A DNA stretch of 8,323 nucleotides from Bacteroidota bacterium. GTDB taxonomy: Bacteria > Bacteroidota > Bacteroidia > Chitinophagales > Saprospiraceae. How positions within the stretch are numbered: the stretch's first letter is position 1; each line of letters opens with the position of its first letter. The stretch covers positions 1-8,323 of the forward strand of contig QQUB01000520.1 in the NCBI GenBank assembly GCA_008501835.1, written 5' to 3'. Below are positions 1-6,853 of this stretch, in pieces. Both the position numbers and the translations under genes were made by a program. The notes below the pieces were generated by a model, which made no database searches, was not told the origin of the DNA, and saw only the letters and a program-made list of their open reading frames with translations.

Positions 1-862
1 AAGTGATAATGGTTTGTGGACGACAACATACGGCACCACCGTTCAGTTTTCCTACGGAAGCCAGTTGAATGGCTTGTCTTTTGATATCCTTATCTGTCCA
101 TTTTCCAGGAACAATAATGCAAGGGTTATTTCCTCCGCATTCTGAGACTAAGGGCACGCTTGCTGCATTCTGTATAGCGTGAGCAACTTCTGTCGAACCT
201 GTAAAGTAAATAGAATGAATCCCCTCTAATGTAGACATCTCTCGTCCCTGGGAAGCATCACAGAAAGCAACTGCTTTGGCTTCAATTAAAGGAGCAAATA
301 TTTTTTCCCAGATAGCATCAGTAGCTTCATTGAGTCTGTGTGGCTTATGTATAACTGCTTTGTTTTCTAAAAAGAGTGCCATGGCCATTTCAATGGAAGA
401 ACTGTAATTTCCTGCTCCTGAAACAGCAATAATCCCGGCAGGTTTATCCAAAGGATTGGTTTGAGTAGGCTTTCCTTCAATGTGCAAATAGCCCTTTTGT
501 TTGGCTGCTGCCAGTTTATCTTTTGAATGAATCGGAAATACCTGAACCTCGAATAAGTCAGCCCCAATTTCTACTGTCGAAATGGGCTCGGGCATTTTAC
601 CCTCCACCAATGATTCGTATAATTTATGAATACCCATTAACGTATTGGCCATAGGCATAACCGTGGTACCCATTCCCTCAGCGGTGCTCGTGATATTCGC
701 TCCGATGAGGTCATTTTTCATTTTGGCATCCACCTCACCAAGTTCAACTGCAAAAGATTTCAGATTTTTTTGAACTTGTTCAAGTAATGCTAAACGTTCA
801 ATTACAGATGTCTCTGCCCATTTGTTCGGGTCTAACTGATTGAAGGCTTGTTGTGCTGTCAT
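1..862 (-). CDS. Aldehyde dehydrogenase family protein, N-terminal part (runs off the window)
   Basis: The first 286 codons are visible; the gene continues past the left edge. Members of this superfamily oxidise aldehydes to acids (or acyl-CoA) with NAD(P). Visible signatures are the Rossmann-domain segment with FTGSTEVA (GSTE about residues 222-225), the general-base motif ECGGNNP (E241), and the nucleophile segment NGGAVCC, where alignment on G-x-x-C makes C279 catalytic and C280 its neighbour. The E-to-C distance of 38 residues is close to the 34 of classical enzymes. The N-terminus is not that of common NAD(P)-dependent aldehyde dehydrogenases, and the usual GQxC is GAVC, so this is a divergent subfamily and the substrate is unknown. 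The ATG at 862 is chosen because an in-frame TAG lies nine codons upstream with no ATG between. No Shine-Dalgarno is seen. It appears to be a separate transcription unit from the genes at 979-2765. Confidence 0.9.
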   Translation of the reverse strand, partial: MTAQQAFNQLDPNKWAETSVIERLALLEQVQKNLKSFAVELGEVDAKMKNDLIGANITSTAEGMGTTVMPMANTLMGIHKLYESLVEGKMPEPISTVEIGADLFEVQVFPIHSKDKLAAAKQKGYLHIEGKPTQTNPLDKPAGIIAVSGAGNYSSSIEMAMALFLENKAVIHKPHRLNEATDAIWEKIFAPLIEAKAVAFCDASQGREMSTLEGIHSIYFTGSTEVAHAIQNAASVPLVSECGGNNPCIIVPGKWTDKDIKRQAIQLASVGKLNGGAVCCRPQTIIT

Positions 863-898
863 TGTATTGCGATTTTTGTTAATCAACTAATTACAATG

Positions 899-925
899 CA
901 AAGATGGGCGGTCTTTGATAAGCAA
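899..925 (-). promoter_or_regulatory. Candidate promoter of the aldehyde dehydrogenase gene
   Basis: On the minus strand CATCTTTGCA, with its CATCTTTG part at 906-899, is one mismatch from the Bacteroidota -7 box TAnnTTTG and is followed by CA, as is common there. A TTG at 925-923 could serve as the -33 element, but the 16-nt spacer is shorter than the usual 19-20. The start codon lies 37 bp downstream. Confidence 0.4.
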
Positions 926-926
926 G

Positions 927-960
927 CTTAACCGTTTTACGGAGACTCTTAACCGTTTTA
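927..960 (-). promoter_or_regulatory. Tandem direct repeat, candidate LytTR-type activator site
   Basis: The 13-mer TAAAACGGTTAAG (minus strand) occurs twice without mismatch, at 960-948 and 939-927, a period of 21 bp or two helical turns. The 9-mer ACGGTTAAG in each copy matches the LytTR half-site consensus [TA][AC][CA]GTTN[AG][TG] at 8 of 9 positions, and the 12-bp gap between 9-mers equals the known LytTR spacing. The pair ends about 20 bp upstream of the candidate -7 box, where an activator would bind. The regulator family is an inference; the repeat itself is certain. Confidence 0.55.
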
Positions 961-978
961 GGAATTAACGGGATTTTT

Positions 979-1782
979 TTATTGAGAAGTGAATTTGATA
1001 TCCTGATAGTGGTTTTCATGGAGTTTTATCCCGTTTTTTGATGGCTTTCCCTTTCGTACATGCTGGCTGAAAGGCAGTAAAAATTCATCCACTTTTCGAA
1101 AATCTCTGAATTCAGCAGTTAAAGAGACTCCCCCCATCTTATCCCTGACAGTAAAGTGTAATTTTTCAATTTGGTATGTGGATTTGTTCAGATACAACAA
1201 AAACTGATCATATTCTTTATTTGCTTTCTCTTCTCCCCAGGTCGCATATAGTAGTTCATATGTCTGCCCATTAAGGACTTCTTTCCCTCCATAGCTTATT
1301 ATCGTAGCCTCCCTTATTCGGAAAGGAAATTGAAACCAATAATTTTTGTAGATCATTTTCTCATGGTAGCTGTTCTTTTCTACCTCACTTTTTTGTTCAC
1401 TACCGATCTGTTGTTCAAAGACATTGTCATTTATCCAGTATTTATTGCCTTGGGTATTGCCGTTCAAAATGGTCATTGCTGCATTATTACTGCCAAGTTC
1501 ACATTTAAGGTGAAAAAGCTGGGGAAGGGTATCCCAGTGCGAAATTTCCTTTCTGCCATACCAGTCTGCCTTTTGGGTGAACTCTCCATAGCGATATTGC
1601 TCCCATTGGCTTCTTCCACCATAGGCTTTTTCCATAAGGTTCAGAAGCTCTTTTCCTTTTTGGATGCTTTCTTCAGTAATTCCATTTTTTAGAAGAGAAT
1701 TGCGGATATCAACCGGTTGTTTGCAGCTAAAAAATCCAGCAAATCCTAAAAAAACCATGAAAGAAAAAATGAAAGGTCTCAT
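979..1782 (-). CDS. Putative lipoprotein of unknown function
   Basis: A 267-residue protein with a signal peptide: short basic start, hydrophobic stretch at residues 4-18, and a lipobox ending FFSC with C20 as the lipidated residue. The -3 position is F rather than the preferred L or V, which is tolerated in Bacteroidota. The mature part has an AYGGRSQW segment (53-60) and a beta-rich C-terminal half with alternating patterns such as YDQFLLYLNKSTYQIEKLHF (191-210). This recalls LolA/LolB-fold or DUF-type outer-membrane lipoproteins of Bacteroidota, but I do not recognise a specific family. No catalytic motif is evident. Its ATG lies 17 bp after the stop of the DUF1295 gene, so the two are probably cotranscribed. 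Location is likely the periplasmic face of a membrane. The function is unknown. Confidence 0.85.
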   Translation of the reverse strand: MRPFIFSFMVFLGFAGFFSCKQPVDIRNSLLKNGITEESIQKGKELLNLMEKAYGGRSQWEQYRYGEFTQKADWYGRKEISHWDTLPQLFHLKCELGSNNAAMTILNGNTQGNKYWINDNVFEQQIGSEQKSEVEKNSYHEKMIYKNYWFQFPFRIREATIISYGGKEVLNGQTYELLYATWGEEKANKEYDQFLLYLNKSTYQIEKLHFTVRDKMGGVSLTAEFRDFRKVDEFLLPFSQHVRKGKPSKNGIKLHENHYQDIKFTSQ

Positions 1783-1799
1783 CCTGTTATTTTTTTGCT

Positions 1800-2765
1800 T
1801 TATACTGCACCTTCCATTTTTGGTTTTGCTTCCTCAGAGCCTTCAATTTTAAACTTGCCCTTTAACGGCAAAAACCTACCCACCTCCTTCATATACCTGG
1901 CATAAAGCGGATACTTCTTCGCAGATTCAGACTCGCTGAAATCGGAACTGCCTTTGAATAATAGCACCAATAATAAAGCTCCGGCTATTGACCAGTTCAA
2001 CCAGATACCCGTAGCTGCCACAGAAAAGAAGTAAAAAACGATCCAGATACTTTGTTCCGCTGCATAATTAGGATGACGCATGTAGGCCCACAAGCCGGTA
2101 TGGGTAAATCCTACCTGGTGGAATTCATTTACTTCTCCGGCTTTTTGCTGGCGGTGTTTTTCTTCCTGGTAATCATATTGTTGCTGGTCTGCTACAAATT
2201 CCATGATCACAAACCCCACTATCAATAATGCCAACAGGTAATCGGTAAGTCCTAAGGGGGTATCACTTCCCATAGCTTTTAATGCAGGTAAGGTGAATAA
2301 AAGGATCAATCCCATCTGGTAGGCAGAGATGAAGAAAAGATTAAAGGCCATCCATTTCCATTTGGCCTGGAATTCCGGTTTTGCTCTCAGTATGGCCCAA
2401 CGATAGTCTTCCTCTCCGGTCCAGAATTTCCAGGAATAACCTCCTCTTCTGGCGAAGTTATAGGTGAGGCGTGCACCCCATAGGCTAACCAAAACAGCCA
2501 TTAAAACGATTCTGGGTTCAAAGCCTGAGTAATAGGCGATGATCCACGCATAAGGTATTGGGATGATGCTCCATAGTTTATCCACCTGGCTATAATTCCC
2601 GGTAATTGTACTCACGACAAAACACAACAGAGCCGCTGCTCCATAAACATACAGCAGGGTGTTCAGAGTTGTCTGCTGAATTTCCGTTAAGGGTACATCA
2701 AACATAAAAGTAACGATAGGCACTACGATCAGCGTGAAGATCAGGAACAGGACGGTTTTCCACAT
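1800..2765 (-). CDS. DUF1295 / steroid 5-alpha-reductase-like integral membrane protein
   Basis: A 321-residue polytopic membrane protein with hydrophobic segments near residues 3-22, 34-55, 67-80, 86-104, 138-160, 174-192, 238-253 and 256-270. Family features are VDKLWSI (61-67), WGARLTYNFARRGGY (96-110), EEDYRW (118-123), EFVADQQQ (189-196), GLWAYMRHPNY (224-234) and the C-terminal YARYMKEVGRFLP (288-300). The RHPNY segment is shared by isoprenylcysteine methyltransferase and steroid-reductase-like proteins and probably lines an NADPH or methyl-donor site. The true substrate in bacteria is not established; lipid or isoprenoid reduction is a guess. The charged C-terminal tail (302-321) is a variable extension. 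It starts a transcription unit shared with the downstream lipoprotein gene and is separated from the pentonate operon by a likely terminator and a weak promoter. Confidence 0.88.
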   Translation of the reverse strand: MWKTVLFLIFTLIVVPIVTFMFDVPLTEIQQTTLNTLLYVYGAAALLCFVVSTITGNYSQVDKLWSIIPIPYAWIIAYYSGFEPRIVLMAVLVSLWGARLTYNFARRGGYSWKFWTGEEDYRWAILRAKPEFQAKWKWMAFNLFFISAYQMGLILLFTLPALKAMGSDTPLGLTDYLLALLIVGFVIMEFVADQQQYDYQEEKHRQQKAGEVNEFHQVGFTHTGLWAYMRHPNYAAEQSIWIVFYFFSVAATGIWLNWSIAGALLLVLLFKGSSDFSESESAKKYPLYARYMKEVGRFLPLKGKFKIEGSEEAKPKMEGAV

Positions 2766-2807
2766 AAACTTTTTGTTAAGGTGTTCGAATCAAGGGGGAA
2801 TTGCATT

Positions 2808-2815
2808 GCAAGATA
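2808..2815 (-). promoter_or_regulatory. Candidate -7 element upstream of the DUF1295 gene
   Basis: TATCTTGCA on the minus strand resembles the Bacteroidota -7 box with one T missing (TAnnTTGCA). The same variant occurs before the xylanase gene. The upstream sequence is T-rich but has no clear TTTG -33 box. It overlaps the palindrome TTGCATTGCAA at 2801-2811. The start codon is 42 bp downstream. Confidence 0.3.
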
Positions 2816-2825
2816 GTAAATAAGT

Positions 2826-2880
2826 AAAAAACTATTCCAGGTGTAGAGGATGTCCGGTTTATTTAAGTTCCTCAATACAC
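2826..2880 (-). terminator. Probable terminator after the pentonate operon
   Basis: Just after the stop of the FAH-family gene, the minus strand has GTGTA (2880-2876), a 2-nt bulge, and GAGGA (2873-2869). These pair with TCCTC (2850-2846) and TACAC (2845-2841) around an 18-nt loop. A run of six T follows at 2831-2826. The 9-nt gap between stem and T-run and the long loop are not ideal, so termination may be partial. Confidence 0.4.
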
Positions 2881-2881
2881 A

Positions 2882-3715
2882 TTACCCTACCACATTAACC
2901 AAAGTCCCAATAGTATCGATCGTTATCTTTATCTCATCTCCCTTTTGAAGGGTGAAATCATTGGAAGGCACAATGCCTGTTCCGGTCATCAGCAGGCAGC
3001 CTTGAGGAAAACTGGTTTCCCGAAATAGGAAGTCGACCAATTCCCCGGGAGTGCGTTTCATCTGGTTTAAACTTATTGATTCCTCAAATATCAAATCTCC
3101 CGTTCTGGAAACCTGTAAACGGATATGGTTATTCATGTCAAAAGGTTCCTTCACTACGAGAACGCAGGGGCCAATAGCTGCGCTTCCATCATAGATCTTT
3201 GCCTGGGCCAGGTAAAGAGGATTTTCCCCTTCAAGACTTCTGGAACTCATATCATTTCCAACGGTATAACCAACGATCTTTCCTTTTGAATTAATGACCA
3301 GGGTCAGTTCCGGTTCAGGTACATCCCAGGTGGAATCCTTCCTGATCCTTACCGGCTGACCATGTCCAACGACTCTTTGAGGAGTGGATTTGAAAAATAA
3401 CTCAGGTCGTTCAGCGTGATAGACATTTTCGTAATAAATACCTCCCCCGGCATTTTTAGATTCTTCCTGCCTGGCCAGTTTGCTGTTGAAGTAGGTGACT
3501 CCGCTTGCCCAGATCTCCTGACTCCCGACCGGAGGCAAAAGATCTTCTCCCAGAAAAGCTTCGGGATTAAAAATTGGAGGAGCCACTTTGCACCATTCTT
3601 CCAGTTTATTATACAGGTTTTCGGCATTGATCAGGGCATCCCAATCCGTTTCCGATAAATAATAATTATCTGCTACTTGTATTAAGATTCCTTTTTGAGT
3701 ACGATATAATTTCAT
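2882..3715 (-). CDS. FAH-family 2-keto-3-deoxy-pentonate dehydratase (KdaD-like)
   Basis: A 277-residue single-domain protein of the fumarylacetoacetate hydrolase fold. The C-terminal catalytic domain (about 68-277) has WASGVTYFNSKLAR (69-82), RPELFFKSTPQRVVGHG (103-119), the metal-binding VPEPEL with E134 and E136, GYTVGNDMSSR with D155, and ENPLYLAQAKIY (164-175) with K173. These segments closely match, from memory, Sulfolobus 2-keto-3-deoxy-D-arabinonate dehydratase, whose E143, E145 and D164 bind Mg2+ with the same spacing. The expected reaction is 2-keto-3-deoxypentonate to alpha-ketoglutarate semialdehyde plus water, in the cytoplasm. Location beside a pentonate dehydratase and a sugar-acid permease fits. 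Alternatives in the same fold are 2,4-diketo-3-deoxy-L-fuconate hydrolase or another acylpyruvase. It is the last gene of the operon, starting 9 bp after the permease stop. Confidence 0.85.
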   Translation of the reverse strand: MKLYRTQKGILIQVADNYYLSETDWDALINAENLYNKLEEWCKVAPPIFNPEAFLGEDLLPPVGSQEIWASGVTYFNSKLARQEESKNAGGGIYYENVYHAERPELFFKSTPQRVVGHGQPVRIRKDSTWDVPEPELTLVINSKGKIVGYTVGNDMSSRSLEGENPLYLAQAKIYDGSAAIGPCVLVVKEPFDMNNHIRLQVSRTGDLIFEESISLNQMKRTPGELVDFLFRETSFPQGCLLMTGTGIVPSNDFTLQKGDEIKITIDTIGTLVNVVG

Positions 3716-3724
3716 TAGTATTTT

Positions 3725-5071
3725 TTACAAAAACTGGTAAACTAAAAAAGCTAAAATAGCGGCAATTGTGCCCAAAACAAAAGACCCCAGGCTCATAAAA
3801 CGGTATCCCAGATTTACATTCATGCCCGACATTCGGGTAACTACCCAGAAGAAACTGTCATTTGCGTGAACTACAACCGCTGATCCGGCGCCGATGGCAA
3901 TGACGACCATAGCTTTTTGCAGTTCTGTTACAAAACCAAGGTCTCCCATCATAGGAGCTATTATAGTGGCGGCTGTGATGAGAGCAACAGTGGAGGATCC
4001 CTGAGCCGTTTTTATGGCTGCAGCTATTATAAAGGGTAACCACAAACTCAGGTTCCATTGGGACAAGGAGTCACCCAAAACAGTGGCAATTCCTGAATCT
4101 CTTAATACCTGCCCAAAAATTCCGCCTGCCCCGGTAATCAGCAAAATGGAAGATGCACTGATCAAGGCCTTTCCGATCCAACCGGAAGTGGATAACATGT
4201 CCAGGTCCAGCTTTTTGGGAAGGGTCAGTGAAAGCAAACAGCCGATCAGCAGCGCTATGAAAGGTTCTCCTACAAAAACCAGCGCTTTGATTAGTGTAGG
4301 ATGACTTTCAAACTCATCAGGTTCGTAACCGCCAATAGTCGTCAACAGGGACTTTATTATAATGAGCAGGATCGGAACGATGATCGGGATTACGGATTTA
4401 AAAGCTCCCGGAGCTTCTTTGACCAGGTTGGCCACTTCCTTTTCCGTGATTTCCGGATCGGGATCTATGTAGGTTTTGGAAACATATTTTTTCACAAATA
4501 ACTGGCTTAACATCAATGCTGCCAGGCTGATGGGAATTCCAAACAGCATTACCAGGCCGAGGTCAGCCCCGATGTAATGCGCTGCGGCAATGGGACCCGG
4601 AGTAGGAGGGACCATGGTATGGGAAGCGATCAGACCGAGGGCAAGTGCCACTGCTGTTCCCGACAGAGTAATTCCAGCTCTTTTGGTGAGGCTTTTACTC
4701 AGAGGGGATAGTAACATAAAACCGCTGTCTGCAAATACAGGGATTGAAACCACCCATCCGATCAGGCTCATAGCTCCGGGAATCCTGGATTTTCCCGTGA
4801 GTTTCAGTACTTTTTCAGCCAGCGTATATGCACCGCCGGAATGTTCCAGGAATGCCCCGATGATCACTCCCAGGATAATGATCATGCCTATGCCGCCCAG
4901 GGTATTGCCAAAACCTTTATTAACCGAGGCGATTACCTGATTCAGCTCCATTCCTGAAACGATACCGTATAATATCGCTACCAAAAGTAAAACGATGAAA
5001 GGGTGTACCTTCCATTTGGCAGTAAGTAAAATGATCAGAACAATGCTGAGTAATAGGTAAATTACTATCAT
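3725..5071 (-). CDS. GntP-family sugar-acid:H+ symporter
   Basis: A 448-residue, highly hydrophobic protein, the same length as characterised gluconate permeases (about 440-450). Family signatures are GFGNTLGGIGMIIILGVIIG (53-72), FLEHSGGA (74-81), ADSGFMLLSPL (114-124), SHTMVPPTPGPIAAA (150-164), KTAQGSSTVA (354-363) and HANDSFFW (402-409). A dozen or more membrane segments are visible. A soluble loop lies around 195-225. GntP proteins import gluconate and related aldonates with protons across the inner membrane. Next to pentonate-degrading enzymes, the cargo is probably arabinonate, xylonate or a similar acid, though this cannot be read from the sequence. The gene follows the dehydratase by 63 bp and precedes the FAH-family gene by 9 bp, consistent with one transcript. 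Confidence 0.92.
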   Translation of the reverse strand: MIVIYLLLSIVLIILLTAKWKVHPFIVLLLVAILYGIVSGMELNQVIASVNKGFGNTLGGIGMIIILGVIIGAFLEHSGGAYTLAEKVLKLTGKSRIPGAMSLIGWVVSIPVFADSGFMLLSPLSKSLTKRAGITLSGTAVALALGLIASHTMVPPTPGPIAAAHYIGADLGLVMLFGIPISLAALMLSQLFVKKYVSKTYIDPDPEITEKEVANLVKEAPGAFKSVIPIIVPILLIIIKSLLTTIGGYEPDEFESHPTLIKALVFVGEPFIALLIGCLLSLTLPKKLDLDMLSTSGWIGKALISASSILLITGAGGIFGQVLRDSGIATVLGDSLSQWNLSLWLPFIIAAAIKTAQGSSTVALITAATIIAPMMGDLGFVTELQKAMVVIAIGAGSAVVVHANDSFFWVVTRMSGMNVNLGYRFMSLGSFVLGTIAAILAFLVYQFL

Positions 5072-5110
5072 AAGTCAGTTATTTCGTTGTGCGGAATGAA
5101 CCTGCCTGCA

Positions 5111-5124
5111 TGGGACAGATCCCA
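5111..5124 (-). other. Small intra-operon stem-loop
   Basis: The only sizeable gap inside the operon (5072-5134) contains the inverted repeat TGGGA-N4-TCCCA, which would fold into a 5-bp hairpin in the mRNA between the dehydratase and permease genes. There is no T-run, so it is not a classical terminator. It could be an mRNA-stability or processing site. Confidence 0.3.
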
Positions 5125-5134
5125 CCCTTACGTT

Positions 5135-6853
5135 TTAATGGAGATCCCGCTCTACTTTTGAACCGGATTTGCCGACCAGAACATCAAGATCGGCACCTTT
5201 CTCTGCCTGTTCTACATGATCGAGATACAACCGGACATAACCCCGCGTTGCCAAAGGTTCAGGAGCCTGCCATACAGCTTTTCGTTGAGCTATTTCATCT
5301 TCAGAAATATTAAGTTGCAAGGATCTGTTTTCCACATCAAGCGTAATCATGTCGCCATTTTGAACGATGGCCAATGTGCCACCTATGGAAGATTCTGGTG
5401 AAACATGTAATACCACAGTACCATAAGCAGTACCACTCATACGTCCGTCAGAAATGCGCACCATGTCCTTGATGCCTTTTTTAATGAGTTTTTCCGGGAG
5501 GTCCACATTACCTACTTCCGGCATGCCAGGATAGCCTTTTGGGCCGACGCCTTTGAGTACTATCACCGAATTTTCATCAATGTCGAGGTCGGGTAAATCG
5601 ATTCGCTCATGGTAATCTTCCATACTTTCAAAGACCACTGCCGGGCCGGTGTGTTTCATCAGCTTTTCTGTGGCTGCAGAAGGTTTGATAACTGCTCCGT
5701 TTTCACACAAATTGCCTTTGAGAACGGCAATACCTGCATTTTCCTGGAATGGCTTGTCAATAGTCGCGATGACATCGTTATTGTAACATGGAGCTTTGGA
5801 ATAATTTTCTCCAATCGTTTTTCCATTGACGGTTATGGCATCCCCATGCAAAAGAACTTTTAATTCTTTCATCACAACAGGTAAGCCTCCTGCGTAGAAG
5901 AAATCCTCCATGAGGTATTTGCCGGAAGGCATGAGGTTGACGAGCAGCGGTATTTGACTGCCGAGGTTGTCAAAATCTTCCAATTGTACATCCACACCAA
6001 TCCTTCTGGCAATAGCGATCAGGTGAATGATCAGGTTGGTCGATCCACCCACCGCAGCATTGGTCACGATGGCATTTTCAAAAGCCTCTCTGGTCAAAAT
6101 TTTGGATAGCGTGAGATCTTCCCGAACCATTTCGACAATACGACGGCCAGATAATTGTTGCATGACCTTTTTACGGGAATCAGCTGCAGGGATTGAGGAA
6201 AATCCAGGCAGGGTCAGTCCCAAAGCTTCCGCCATGGTGGCCATGGTGGAAGCGGTACCCATAGTATTGCAATGGCCGATACTGCGGGCGGCGCATATTT
6301 CAGCTTCCCTGAGATCATCAGCGTCAAATTCTCCCGTTTGCTGTTTTTCCTTGATCATCCAGTTAAAGGAACCGGAACCGATAGTGCCTCCCCGAAAACG
6401 CCCATTCAGCATGGGGCCGCCAGGAACGACGATGGTTGGGAGGTCCACACTACAGGCTCCCATGATAGTGGAGGGGGTGGTTTTATCGCAACCAGTCAGC
6501 AAAACAACTCCGTCCAATGGATTTGCCCGGATGGATTCTTCAGTATCCATGCTGGCCAGGTTTCGGAATAACATAGTTGTTGGCCTCATTATTGTTTCAC
6601 CCAGTGACATGACCGGAAATTCCATAGGGAATCCACCAGCTTCGAGGATACCTTTTTTCACCACTTCTGCAACATCTCTCAAGTGGCCGTTGCAAGGTGT
6701 TAATTCCGACCATGTATTGCAAATACCGATTACGGGTTTTCCCTGAAAGTAATCGTCGGGATATCCCTGGTTCCGGAGCCAGGACCTGTGTACGAAGCCC
6801 ATTTTGTCATTACCTCCGAACCATTCCTGGCTACGCAGTTTTTTCTTATGCAT
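5135..6853 (-). CDS. IlvD/Edd-family sugar-acid dehydratase, L-arabinonate dehydratase type
   Basis: A full-length 572-residue dehydratase. Expected Fe-S ligands are C54 (LTPCNGH), C122 (GCDKTTPS) and C195 (GHCNTMGT). K124 is the usual carbamylated, Mg-binding lysine, and S473 in GRMSGTAYG is the likely catalytic base. The spacing matches Rhizobium leguminosarum L-arabinonate dehydratase (C59, C127, C200), a [2Fe-2S] enzyme. The N-terminal LRSQEWFGGNDKMGFVHRSW and the SLGETIMRPTTMLFRNLASM stretch are typical of the arabinonate/galactonate/fuconate group. They differ from Caulobacter XylD and from the valine-pathway dihydroxy-acid dehydratase. The reaction is aldonate to 2-keto-3-deoxy-aldonate plus water, in the cytoplasm. 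The substrate may be L-arabinonate, D-xylonate or D-fuconate. Its ATG directly abuts the xylanase stop (TAGATG), which suggests translational coupling. No Shine-Dalgarno is visible. Confidence 0.93.
   Translation of the reverse strand: MHKKKLRSQEWFGGNDKMGFVHRSWLRNQGYPDDYFQGKPVIGICNTWSELTPCNGHLRDVAEVVKKGILEAGGFPMEFPVMSLGETIMRPTTMLFRNLASMDTEESIRANPLDGVVLLTGCDKTTPSTIMGACSVDLPTIVVPGGPMLNGRFRGGTIGSGSFNWMIKEKQQTGEFDADDLREAEICAARSIGHCNTMGTASTMATMAEALGLTLPGFSSIPAADSRKKVMQQLSGRRIVEMVREDLTLSKILTREAFENAIVTNAAVGGSTNLIIHLIAIARRIGVDVQLEDFDNLGSQIPLLVNLMPSGKYLMEDFFYAGGLPVVMKELKVLLHGDAITVNGKTIGENYSKAPCYNNDVIATIDKPFQENAGIAVLKGNLCENGAVIKPSAATEKLMKHTGPAVVFESMEDYHERIDLPDLDIDENSVIVLKGVGPKGYPGMPEVGNVDLPEKLIKKGIKDMVRISDGRMSGTAYGTVVLHVSPESSIGGTLAIVQNGDMITLDVENRSLQLNISEDEIAQRKAVWQAPEPLATRGYVRLYLDHVEQAEKGADLDVLVGKSGSKVERDLH

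Noticed and set aside
1..862. The aldehyde dehydrogenase as the missing alpha-ketoglutarate semialdehyde dehydrogenase of the pentonate pathway
   Set aside because: Tempting by context, but it is in a separate unit with a different control region, about 2 kb from the operon, and its N-terminus and active-site segment do not look like that subfamily.
953..971. CCGTT-N9-AACGG hairpin after the lipoprotein gene as a terminator
   Set aside because: The stem has only 5 bp and no T-run follows it on the minus strand; it overlaps the direct repeats and is better explained by them.
1330..1692. Plus-strand ORF of 120 codons with hydrophobic segments
   Set aside because: It is antisense to the lipoprotein gene, which has a credible signal peptide and operon position. 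Hydrophobicity here is expected from the reverse complement.
2882..3715. True fumarylacetoacetase of tyrosine degradation
   Set aside because: The protein is 277 residues rather than about 420, and no tyrosine-pathway genes are nearby; the motifs fit the KdaD group better.
6027..6746. Long plus-strand ORF of 239 codons
   Set aside because: It is antisense to the well-supported IlvD/Edd dehydratase and its peptide has no recognisable domain; it is a shadow of the real coding frame.
5135..6853. Dihydroxy-acid dehydratase of branched-chain amino acid synthesis (ilvD)
   Set aside because: Same superfamily, but the N-terminal and SLGETIMRPT-type motifs and the sugar-acid neighbours fit the arabinonate-type dehydratases; no ilv genes are nearby.
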